Shown one piece after another: positions 1 to 7,274 of a stretch of DNA of 38,161 nt. Made by a program: the position numbers and the translations under genes. The notes beneath the pieces were generated by a model, which was not told where the DNA came from, did not search any database, and saw only the letters and a list, made by a program, of their open reading frames with translations. The DNA is from Melioribacter roseus. GTDB lineage: Bacteria; Bacteroidota; Ignavibacteria; Ignavibacteriales; Melioribacteraceae. The stretch spans positions 1 to 38,161 of the forward strand of contig DYSW01000012.1 in the NCBI GenBank assembly GCA_020726285.1, in the 5' to 3' direction. Position 1 is the stretch's first letter; each line of letters starts with the position of its first letter.

Positions 1-9
1 ATTTGCTTT

Positions 10-996
10 TTAATTAATTAAGTTGAAATTTTTTCGTAAAAGATAAATAAAAATTGGAGCTCCGAATATTGCAGTTATTGCGCCAACAGGTAATTCCGAA
101 GGCAAAATAATGGTGCGAGCAAATGAATCTGCGATAAGTAAAAGAATTCCACCCCAAATGAAAGACATTGGAATTACATATCGATTATCATAACCGACAA
201 ATATTCTAACTATGTGTGGAATTATCATTCCAACAAAACCGATTACACCTGAAACTGAAACCAAACCTCCGACTAATACCGTTGTTAAAATGATAAAAAT
301 ATTTTCTAAACGATTTTTATTAATTCCAAGTGTTCGAATATGTTCATCGTTTGAAGCAAGCAAGTTCAGTTTGAAACTTCCAAGAAAAATAATTGCGGAA
401 AGTGAAAACGAGAAAATCATTACAAAATATGTCTTTTCTGAATTGATGAAAGATAAAGTTCCGACAAGCCAAAAAATTGCAGTTTGTAAGTTCTCTTTCA
501 TCAAAAGAAGAATAATTAAAATGCTTGAACCGAAAAATGCGCCAATCATAACTCCAAAAAGAAGAAAATTTGTTGGCGTGCGTAAATGATTTTTTGAAGA
601 AATAAGGAATAAAAGTAAAATAATTATCATCGCACCGATAAAAGAGAAGAATTGTGTGAACGCAAATGAAAGTCCGAGCCAAAATGAAATTAATGCACCG
701 AAAGTTCCGCCACTCGAAATTCCCAAAATGTACGGTTCTGCAAGTGGATTTTTAAGAATTACTTGCAAAACAGAACCAGCAACCGCAAGTCCGCCTCCAA
801 CAGCAATTGCAGATAAAATTCTTGGAAATCGCAATAAAAGTATAATTTGAGCATTTTTTGTAGGATTTTCTCTGAAAATGGAAAGGAAATCAGAATATGA
901 AAATTCCACAGAACCAAAAAATAAAGATGAGAATGCAACCAAAAAAAGTAAACCGAGAGAAAGAAAGAGAAAAATCATGAACTTTTTAAAATTCAT
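10..996 (-). CDS. FecCD/BtuC-type ABC transporter permease
   Basis: Membrane permease of an ABC importer for iron-siderophore, haem or cobalamin-type ligands (FecCD family). The 328-residue length and multi-helix hydrophobic pattern are usual for the family. An N-terminal helix is followed by the family hallmark RFPRILSAIAVGGGLAVAG and then LKNPLAEPYILGISSG, around residues 57-96. The C-terminal half has GVIGFVGMIIPHIVR, ADSFAR and ELPVGAITAIFGAPIF, the loops that contact the ATPase and close the family fold. The ATG lies two bases after the obgE stop, so the two genes are probably co-transcribed. The ATPase and binding protein are not in the window. They may lie beyond the left edge, since this gene's stop is at position 10. 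The ligand cannot be told from the sequence. Confidence 0.93.
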   Translation of the reverse strand: MNFKKFMIFLFLSLGLLFLVAFSSLFFGSVEFSYSDFLSIFRENPTKNAQIILLLRFPRILSAIAVGGGLAVAGSVLQVILKNPLAEPYILGISSGGTFGALISFWLGLSFAFTQFFSFIGAMIIILLLFLISSKNHLRTPTNFLLFGVMIGAFFGSSILIILLLMKENLQTAIFWLVGTLSFINSEKTYFVMIFSFSLSAIIFLGSFKLNLLASNDEHIRTLGINKNRLENIFIILTTVLVGGLVSVSGVIGFVGMIIPHIVRIFVGYDNRYVIPMSFIWGGILLLIADSFARTIILPSELPVGAITAIFGAPIFIYLLRKNFNLIN

Positions 997-998
997 TG

Positions 999-1985
999 TT
1001 AATTCTCAATTTCTTTCCAAAATCTTTCGATTAGTTCGTCGAGGTTAATTCTTGCCACAGAAGAAATGTAGTAAATTTGGTCGGAATAATTTCTAATTTT
1101 TCTCTTTTTAACTTTTTTAATTTCTTCTTCAGACAAAATATCCAACTTTGTAAAAGCAACAATTTTTTTCCTTTGAGTAAGCAAGTCGCTGAACTTTTCT
1201 AATTCCTTCATCAATGTTCGGAAAGATTTCTGATAATTTTCGTCAGTAGCGTCAATCATTATCAGAAGTATTTTTGTCCTTTCAATGTGCTTTAAGAATT
1301 TGTGTCCCAAACCTTTTCCCTCAGAAGCTCCTTCGATAATTCCAGGAATATCGGCAACGGTAAAGGTTTTATATTCGCGATATTTTACAATTCCTAAATT
1401 TGGTTGAAGTGTTGTAAATGGATAATCGGCAATTTTAGGACGAGCAGCAGAAATGGAAGAAATGAATGTCGATTTTCCAGCATTTGGAAAGCCAACTAAA
1501 CCAACATCTGCCAGTAATTTTAGCTCAAGTTTCACATATTTTTCAACGCCAATTTTTCCTTCTTCTGCAAATCTTGGTGCTTGGTTTGTAGCTGTTGCAA
1601 AATTTGAATTACCTTTTCCGCCTCGTCCACCTTTTGCTACAACAAACTGCATAAAATCTGAACTTAAATCAACAATTTCTGTGTCTGTTTCGAAATCCTT
1701 TATTATTGTTCCAACAGGAACTTTTACAATAATATCATTTCCACCTTTTCCATCTTTGAGCGATTTCCCGCCGTTTTCGCCATCTTCGGCAGCATATTTT
1801 TTTCGGTAATTAAAATCTAAAAGAGTGTGCAAATTTGGTTCTGCTATAAAAATTACATCGCCACCTTTTCCACCATTTCCACCATCTGGACCGCCTTTTG
1901 GGACAAATTTTTCTTTTCGAAAAGATGAGTGACCATCACCACCTTTTCCTGATTGTATGAATATTCTTGCTTCATCTATAAACAT
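999..1985 (-). CDS. obgE: Obg family GTPase (ribosome assembly)
   Basis: Essential GTPase acting in late large-subunit ribosome assembly and growth control. The Obg glycine-rich fold occupies residues 1-158, with its runs of Gly (GGPDGGNGGKGGD, and KGGRGGKGNSNFA near 118-130). The G domain follows: G1 GFPNAGKS at 165-172, the switch region DYPFTTLQPNLG, G3 DIPG at 212-215 and G4 TKLD at 279-282. At 328 residues it stops soon after the G domain. It therefore lacks the C-terminal OCT domain of some homologues, which is common in this lineage. The start is an ATG with a modest AGAG upstream. The gene sits between an unknown protein and the FecCD permease on the same strand. Confidence 0.97.
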   Translation of the reverse strand: MFIDEARIFIQSGKGGDGHSSFRKEKFVPKGGPDGGNGGKGGDVIFIAEPNLHTLLDFNYRKKYAAEDGENGGKSLKDGKGGNDIIVKVPVGTIIKDFETDTEIVDLSSDFMQFVVAKGGRGGKGNSNFATATNQAPRFAEEGKIGVEKYVKLELKLLADVGLVGFPNAGKSTFISSISAARPKIADYPFTTLQPNLGIVKYREYKTFTVADIPGIIEGASEGKGLGHKFLKHIERTKILLIMIDATDENYQKSFRTLMKELEKFSDLLTQRKKIVAFTKLDILSEEEIKKVKKRKIRNYSDQIYYISSVARINLDELIERFWKEIEN

Positions 1986-2015
1986 CGTTTCTCTATATTA
2001 TTTTTATTTGTAGAA

Positions 2016-2630
2016 TTAGTTAACCCAACTTATGGTTTTATCGCGAAGTGAGCGATTCAACAAATCAGCGTGTTCCAAAGTTAGAGCGACTTCTAAAATT
2101 GGTTCCAATTTAATTTTTTGTGATGTTGGAATGTAGATTTCGTTATAAACTAATTTTCCCTTTTCGAAATCGATTGTATAAACAAAAATTTCGTTGTTTT
2201 GCAAAAAAGATAGAACTGATTTTTCCTTTACTGCCTCGTGTAAACCTTGAGCAGCAAAAATACGAACGTGAAAAATAATTGCCATTTCTTGATTTGATTT
2301 TGCTAGTTCTTGCAAAGTTTGATTGAAAAGTAACATTGTTTGCTCAATTGGTGTTTCGCCGCCGAATAGAAGCAAAACTGCTTCGGGTTTAAATTCAATA
2401 ACAGATTTAATTGTTGGTTCAATCTGATTTTCTTCCACGATAAAGTGTGAAATTGTTCCGTTTGTATTGTTTGAAAAAACGGCTTCTGCGGCTGCACTTA
2501 AAGCGGAACAAATAATATTTTTAGTTGAAATTACAGCTACTTTGTTATATTCCGATAAAATTGCTTCGCCAACAACTTTCCCGGTTAATGCACGCAGGTA
2601 AATTTCTTCAGAAAATGTGGTTTTTGGCAT
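2016..2630 (-). CDS. Conserved-looking protein of unknown function
   Basis: I do not recognise this 204-residue protein. It is soluble, with alternating hydrophobic strands and helices (VAVISTKNIICSALSAAAEAVF; AVLLLFGG; MAIIFHVRIFAAQGL), suggesting an alpha/beta fold. There is no signal peptide, membrane segment or catalytic motif that I can name. The start was chosen at the ATG giving MPKTTFSEE because GGAG lies five bases before it. An upstream in-frame ATG nine codons earlier has no such site. It lies 30 bp upstream of obgE on the same strand and is probably in the same transcript. Confidence 0.75.
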   Translation of the reverse strand: MPKTTFSEEIYLRALTGKVVGEAILSEYNKVAVISTKNIICSALSAAAEAVFSNNTNGTISHFIVEENQIEPTIKSVIEFKPEAVLLLFGGETPIEQTMLLFNQTLQELAKSNQEMAIIFHVRIFAAQGLHEAVKEKSVLSFLQNNEIFVYTIDFEKGKLVYNEIYIPTSQKIKLEPILEVALTLEHADLLNRSLRDKTISWVN

Positions 2631-2766
2631 TTTTTCTCCATTTTTATTATTAGTCAAAATTTACCAATTATTTTGGCATTTTACTAATTAACTAAAAAAT
2701 GAAATTACTATTAATTCCCAATAGAAATTTTTACTATTTTTGCCTTCAACTAATTATTGTAAGTTT

Positions 2767-3276
2767 ATGAAAAATAGAATTAAATTTTTTCTAATAATTC
2801 CATTGGCAATTTTAATTTTTCAATATTATTCTTTCTATCATTTGCTTCCACAAGAAATTGCAGTTCACTTTAATATTTCGGGAAATCCAGATAGATGGTC
2901 AGATAAATCAACTGCTTTCATCACTTATTTTGTGATTTTATCTGCGATGACTTTCTTGTTTTTTGGAATTTCTTATTTAATTGGAAAAATGTCGGATTCA
3001 GTAATAAATTTACCACATAAACATTATTGGTTGAATTCTGAAAATCGGGAAAAATCTATAAATTATTTAAAAAACACGATAGTAACAATGGGAATTTTAA
3101 CAAATCTATTCCTTGTTTATTTTAATCAATTAAGTATAAAAGCGAATTTGACACAAACCGAAATTCCAATATTTTATTCACTTGCCGGAATGGTTGGCCT
3201 TTTGCTTTTTTTGGGAATAATAATTTTTAGATTATTTAATAGATTTAACAATATTCCAGAAGATGAGAATCCTTAG
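2767..3276 (+). CDS. DUF1648 (SdpI-like) membrane protein
   Basis: Predicted four-helix inner-membrane protein of 169 residues. The helices fall at about residues 3-22, 48-72, 101-122 and 130-155. After helix 1 comes the DUF1648 signature LPQEIAVHFNISGNPDRWSDK, given here only as key residues: Leu-Pro, His-Phe-Asn, Gly, Pro-Asp-Arg, Lys. This motif is shared with SdpI immunity proteins and related membrane proteins of unknown role. A TTG nine codons upstream is open in the same frame, but the ATG at 2767 directly precedes the first helix and is preferred. No clear Shine-Dalgarno site is visible. It is the only plus-strand gene of its neighbourhood apart from the pseudogene that follows. Confidence 0.8.
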   Translation: MKNRIKFFLIIPLAILIFQYYSFYHLLPQEIAVHFNISGNPDRWSDKSTAFITYFVILSAMTFLFFGISYLIGKMSDSVINLPHKHYWLNSENREKSINYLKNTIVTMGILTNLFLVYFNQLSIKANLTQTEIPIFYSLAGMVGLLLFLGIIIFRLFNRFNNIPEDENP

Positions 3277-3308
3277 TAAAATCTTTCAAATTTAATAAAG
3301 GAGAAAAT

Positions 3309-3663
3309 ATGCTTAGTCTAAAAATTTCGTTTTTGAACGCTTTTATTTTATTTTTTTTCTTTTCAACCGCTATTCCGCAGATTCACGAATTTTCCGGTGG
3401 TCCTTCAGGCGGAACTTTTCGAGGAAATTATTTTACTTGATATTTATTCAGAATTACAAAAAACATCTTTCTTTAAGGATTATCCGTATTTTGCAAAATC
3501 TGTAATTCCAGCAAAAACCTATCGAGGTCAGGAAAAAGATGTAGCAACTTTTCAAGATGCAGCACTTTGGGTTGCAAACGAAAAAATATCTTCTGAAAAT
3601 GTATATAAAATTGTTAAAAATGTTTATAGTAAAGACCGTAAAGGAAAAGTTAATTGTAAATGA
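3309..3663 (+). pseudogene. Decayed TAXI-family TRAP transporter receptor
   Basis: Remnant of a periplasmic solute receptor of the TAXI family (TRAP transporters). An excellent ribosome site (AAGGAGA) precedes the ATG at 3309. The reading frame gives a signal peptide and the N-terminal hallmark FSGGPSGGTF, then stops at 3443 after 44 codons. In another frame from about 3415 the sequence resumes with a TAXI C-terminal segment: IPAKTYRGQEKDVATF, then ALWVANEKISSENVYKIVKNVY. That second frame ends at 3663, short of the usual C-terminus. So some 200 central codons are missing, with a frame change at the junction near 3415-3430, and the tail is lost too. A receptor is normally about 320 residues long. 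No TRAP permease is visible nearby. Confidence 0.78.
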
Positions 3664-3727
3664 AAAAAAATTACTCAAATATTTTCTAAATTATATAAAT
3701 CAAAATAGAATTCAAGTTTAGTTATTT

Positions 3728-3800
3728 GCCCACGTAGCTCAGTGGAGAGAGCGACGGTTTCCTAAACCGCAGGTCGTAGGTTCAATTCCCACCGTGGGTA
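3728..3800 (+). tRNA. tRNA-Arg (anticodon CCU)
   Basis: A 73-nt cloverleaf can be folded by hand: acceptor GCCCACG/CGTGGGT with discriminator A; D stem GCTC/GAGC; anticodon stem ACGGT/ACCGC with loop TTCCTAA; a five-base variable region; T stem GTAGG/CCCAC with loop TTCAATT. The anticodon CCT reads AGG (Arg). CCA is not encoded. Three positions are imperfect: G1-U72, A27-C43 and A51-C63. It may therefore be a drifting copy, but all invariant loop bases are present. It lies just downstream of the TRAP receptor pseudogene and five bases from the end of the convergent TPR gene. Confidence 0.9.
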
Positions 3801-3805
3801 CAAAT

Positions 3806-4945
3806 TTATTTTCGTGATTCAATTAAAAAAATCTCTCGTTCGGCTCTTTTATGTGAATTATCATAATCGTCCAAATCTAATACTGAACGATAATATTTAA
3901 CCGCCAATCCATAATTTTTTTCTTGTTTAGCAATTTTTGCCAAATACATTTTCCCGTTAACAATAAATCCAAAATTTTCTTCTAAATTTAATTGCTGAAA
4001 GATTTGAACGCTTTCTTTAAAAAATTCTTTCGCTTTTGGCAAATTTCCATTTCGAAATTGAATATCTCCTAAATAATAAAGTGTACTTCCTTTTAATTGT
4101 ATTCCATAACCCAATTTTTGGGATTCTGATTTTTTTAATATCAACTGAAATATTGAATCGGCTTTTTCATTTTTTTTTAATCCAAAATAACTTCGAGCTA
4201 AAATATTTTCGAATATCGGATTTTGTGGAAATCGTTTAGCCAATTTTTTCGAAATTTTAGCCGATTTCTCATAATTTAATTCGAAAACCAATTCAACATT
4301 CGCAAGGAAATAATCGGCTTCAATTGCAGTATTTTTTCCTTTTTTCCCAGCTTTTTCTAGTTGCAACAAACCTTGTTCTTTATTTCCTTTTGGAAATAGT
4401 GAAGTAAATGGCTTTAAAATAGGATAATTTTTTGGAATTACATCTGCGTAGTAATTATAAATTCCCAGACCTAAATAAATATCATAATTATTAGGATACA
4501 ATTTGTTTAGTTCCATTACAATTGGAAGAGCTGCTTTTCCATCTAAAGCCGCAGAAAGCCATTCTTCACGAACGCTTTTTAATTGTCCACTAAAACCTAA
4601 GGCTCCCATTTTAAAAAAGAGAGCTTCAAAATTATTTGATTCTTTATCTAAAATATTTTCACATTTTTCTATTACAATGTCAAGTTTTTCATAAAATCTT
4701 TTGTCATTTTTCTGGTTTTTAATATCTATCAAAATTTCCCACCACAAAACCATCGCATCAAAAAAATATGGTTTAGGATTTTCTGGTTGTATTTTTTTCA
4801 AATCTGCAAAAGTTGAATTTGCACTATTAAAACGAAGAGAATATATTTGGTTGATTCCAACATTTATAAGGGAATCGATGTCAGTTTTTTTTGCCTCGAT
4901 AGTGCTAAATAAAATTAGAGCAATTATTGATATTGTTTTTATCAT
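3806..4945 (-). CDS. Exported tetratricopeptide-repeat protein
   Basis: A 379-residue protein with a short N-terminal hydrophobic segment (MIKTISIIALILFSTIEA) that looks like a signal peptide, so probably periplasmic. The rest is helical, with TPR-like spacing of Ala/Gly/Tyr residues. Clear units occur near residues 35-70, 150-165, 225-270 and 285-375, for example LYYLGDIQFRNGNLPKAKEF and AKIAKQEKNYGLAVKYY. TPR proteins scaffold protein contacts, and no specific partner can be named. It is the last gene of the minus-strand run that starts with iorA, about 39 bp after the small Cys-rich membrane protein. Its stop lies next to the tRNA. Confidence 0.82.
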   Translation of the reverse strand: MIKTISIIALILFSTIEAKKTDIDSLINVGINQIYSLRFNSANSTFADLKKIQPENPKPYFFDAMVLWWEILIDIKNQKNDKRFYEKLDIVIEKCENILDKESNNFEALFFKMGALGFSGQLKSVREEWLSAALDGKAALPIVMELNKLYPNNYDIYLGLGIYNYYADVIPKNYPILKPFTSLFPKGNKEQGLLQLEKAGKKGKNTAIEADYFLANVELVFELNYEKSAKISKKLAKRFPQNPIFENILARSYFGLKKNEKADSIFQLILKKSESQKLGYGIQLKGSTLYYLGDIQFRNGNLPKAKEFFKESVQIFQQLNLEENFGFIVNGKMYLAKIAKQEKNYGLAVKYYRSVLDLDDYDNSHKRAEREIFLIESRK

Positions 4946-4984
4946 GTTTGTTCTTTTTCTTAATGTAGGATTTTGTACTTTAAT

Positions 4985-5296
4985 TTAATTCTTAGGTTCC
5001 CAGTCAATTTTATCGCAAGGAATATAATTTTTTTCGGGATGTTCATCATATTTGCTACATAAAACTGCAGTTTCATCAAAATGCTTGCAAATTGAGCAAA
5101 GTGAATCTTCTAAAACGGGTTTATTTTTCTGAAGAAATAGTTGATATTGAATAAATGCCGGGTGCAATACAACAGCATAAATTGAAATAATTGTGATTGT
5201 CCACCAAAATTTGTAATCAACATAATTGTGAGAAAACCAAAGCGAAACAATTAAAATTGCCGTTCGGATTATTCCCCAAAAGATAATTTCGCCCAT
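4985..5296 (-). CDS. Small membrane protein with four-Cys C-terminal domain
   Basis: A 103-residue protein I do not recognise. Two membrane segments lie at about residues 4-23 and 30-50. They are followed by a soluble tail with C-x2-C-x9-C-x13-C (CSICKHFDETAVLC, then a Cys before DKIDWEP), which could bind zinc or another metal. The ATG directly abuts the stop codon of the upstream carboxypeptidase gene (TAAATG), so translational coupling is likely. Similar small proteins with a CxxC tail are common hypothetical genes, and function is unknown. Confidence 0.68.
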   Translation of the reverse strand: MGEIIFWGIIRTAILIVSLWFSHNYVDYKFWWTITIISIYAVVLHPAFIQYQLFLQKNKPVLEDSLCSICKHFDETAVLCSKYDEHPEKNYIPCDKIDWEPKN

Positions 5297-6688
5297 TTAT
5301 AAACTCGTTTCTGTAAAATTAATTGATTTATCCTGCGGGAAATCAAGAATTTTTAAGCTAATAAAATTTCCGTTCAAAATTAGAAACTCAACTTCGTTTT
5401 TCGTATTAATCAAAGAAAAATTTGCAAAATTTCCCACTAAAATATCTGTAGGAATGTTGCAATCAATTCTCTCAAGATTCAATCCAATTCCTTTGGTTTG
5501 TTTTTTTTCTATTTGAAGATTTGTAATTCCCTTCTTCCCAAAAATCAGACATTTTGTGCTGCAATGTGGAATTTCTTTTTCGGTAACTATTTGCTTTTTT
5601 CCTTTTTCTGCACGAAAACCCAATAAATCGTATTCTTCGAACGCATTATAAATGCTCGAATCTCCTATAAACTCAATTTTTCCATAATATTCAATTTTGT
5701 TATTTCGAACAAATGGAACTCGTTTTATTACAATATCAACCAATATTTGTTTTGATATTTCTATGTTTTTAAGAATCAAATCAAAGAATCTTAACTTATT
5801 GAAAGGAAGATGTTGGTATTTGTTAACGTTAAATGAGGTTTTATCTTGTTTTACAATATTATTAAAAATTGATAAAAGCGATAAAAAATATGCTTTTCTA
5901 ACAACTTCAAAATTTCTGTGTTTATCCCAGCGACCAGCTTCAATTAAAATTACAGATGAACCTTTTGCAGTAAAATTATCGCCAAAAGCTCTCGGCTCAA
6001 ATTCATCCGAATAGCGTGCTATTCTATTCGGATAAAATTGCTCCAGAATTTCAACACTTTTTGAAATTACTGAAATTGCAATTTTTCGTGTTGAATTTAT
6101 TTGATTTTCTGCATTAAACGGAGGCGATAGATATGAAATTAACGTCGGTTTAGATGTATTGCAAACAGAATACCAACCATCTTGATCGTGTAAATTCAAA
6201 CAATATTCTGGCAAAATATCTTCAAAACAAGATTGTAAAAACTTAGCTTCGGCACTAACTAATTTTATTGCGTCGCGATTTATATCAATACCAAAAAAAT
6301 TTTCTCTCGTCCATTTTTCTGCTCCATCGGGATTCAATAATGGAATTATATAAATCGTAAGATTATTAAGCAGAAAATTTTTTTCTTCTTCAAAAAGCGG
6401 ATTTTGTAGAAATTCAAGAAAGTCAAAAAGAGATTTTGTTGCTGTTGGTTCGTTTCCGTGCATTTGCGACCAACTTAATACTTTCGTTTTTCCTTTTCCC
6501 ATTTTGATTAGATAAATGGGAATTCCATTTTCACTTGCTGATATTTTTTCAATCTTTATAAAAGGAAAATCTCTTGTTAGATTTTCTAATTTATTTTTTA
6601 TTGTTGAATAATTAACAATTTCTTCAGAAAAATCTACGCTTTTGATTTGATTAAATTTTTCTGCAATATTTTTGTAGTCAAATTTCAT
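5297..6688 (-). CDS. M14-family zinc metallocarboxypeptidase
   Basis: Peptidase family M14 removes C-terminal residues from peptides or acts on related amide substrates. The zinc ligands are visible: SQMHGNEPT gives His77 and Glu80, and NLHDQDGW gives His167. Substrate-binding NPDGAEKWTR (Arg128) and DINRD follow the family pattern, and ILIEAGRW supplies the catalytic Glu251. Residues from about 290 to 463 form an extra C-terminal region I cannot assign. There is no signal peptide, so it appears cytoplasmic. The start at MKFDYKN was chosen because it lies one base past the iorB stop; an open extension of 16 codons upstream overlaps iorB. Its place after iorAB suggests a role in peptide or amino-acid catabolism (inference). 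Confidence 0.9.
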   Translation of the reverse strand: MKFDYKNIAEKFNQIKSVDFSEEIVNYSTIKNKLENLTRDFPFIKIEKISASENGIPIYLIKMGKGKTKVLSWSQMHGNEPTATKSLFDFLEFLQNPLFEEEKNFLLNNLTIYIIPLLNPDGAEKWTRENFFGIDINRDAIKLVSAEAKFLQSCFEDILPEYCLNLHDQDGWYSVCNTSKPTLISYLSPPFNAENQINSTRKIAISVISKSVEILEQFYPNRIARYSDEFEPRAFGDNFTAKGSSVILIEAGRWDKHRNFEVVRKAYFLSLLSIFNNIVKQDKTSFNVNKYQHLPFNKLRFFDLILKNIEISKQILVDIVIKRVPFVRNNKIEYYGKIEFIGDSSIYNAFEEYDLLGFRAEKGKKQIVTEKEIPHCSTKCLIFGKKGITNLQIEKKQTKGIGLNLERIDCNIPTDILVGNFANFSLINTKNEVEFLILNGNFISLKILDFPQDKSINFTETSL

Positions 6689-6689
6689 T

Positions 6690-7274
6690 TCAACCAGCTT
6701 GATTTTCTGTCTTTTCTCTTCCTTTTCTAAAAGCAAAAATGTTTTGGTTCACAACTTCTTCACCTTTTTTACCAAATAGTTGCTTAATCCCGTTTTCAAG
6801 ATTTTCTAAGGGAATATCTAAAAATAGCGATGCTGCTCCAACAAGAACAATATTAGCAGATTTTACTGAATTTATTTCTCGTGCTATTTCTTCAGCATCA
6901 ATAAGTCTGCTATTTTTTCTTGAAGAAATTTCAGCTAATATTTTTTCTATTTCTGGATAATTTGGAATATTTTCGAAAGGTTTTGTGTTTGTAATTATGT
7001 AACCATCTTCTTTCAAAAAATCTACATAACGCAAAGATTCCAAAGGTTCGAGCGATAAAATCATATCAGCTTTTCCTTTTGGTATTAAATCTGAAAAGAT
7101 TTCTTTATCAGATATTCGCAAATGAGAAATTACTTCCCCACCTCGCTGACTCATTCCATGAACTTCTGCTTGTTTAATAAATAATCCTTTATCAACTGCC
7201 GCAAAACCTATAACAGCAGCAATCGTTAGAATTCCTTGTCCTCCAACTCCAGCTAAAATTATATCTTTTTTCAT
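6690..7274 (-). CDS. iorB: Indolepyruvate oxidoreductase, beta subunit
   Basis: Small subunit of the ferredoxin-linked 2-oxoacid oxidoreductase that converts aryl pyruvates from aromatic amino acids to aryl-acetyl-CoA. The 194-residue length is typical. Signature features are the N-terminal ILAGVGGQGILT, then AEVHGMSQRGGEV, the POR gamma-type pattern. The start at MKKDIIL is supported by an ATGA overlap with the iorA stop; the longer open frame 15 codons upstream would lie inside iorA. It is translationally coupled to iorA and followed one base later by the M14 peptidase. Confidence 0.95.
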   Translation of the reverse strand: MKKDIILAGVGGQGILTIAAVIGFAAVDKGLFIKQAEVHGMSQRGGEVISHLRISDKEIFSDLIPKGKADMILSLEPLESLRYVDFLKEDGYIITNTKPFENIPNYPEIEKILAEISSRKNSRLIDAEEIAREINSVKSANIVLVGAASLFLDIPLENLENGIKQLFGKKGEEVVNQNIFAFRKGREKTENQAG

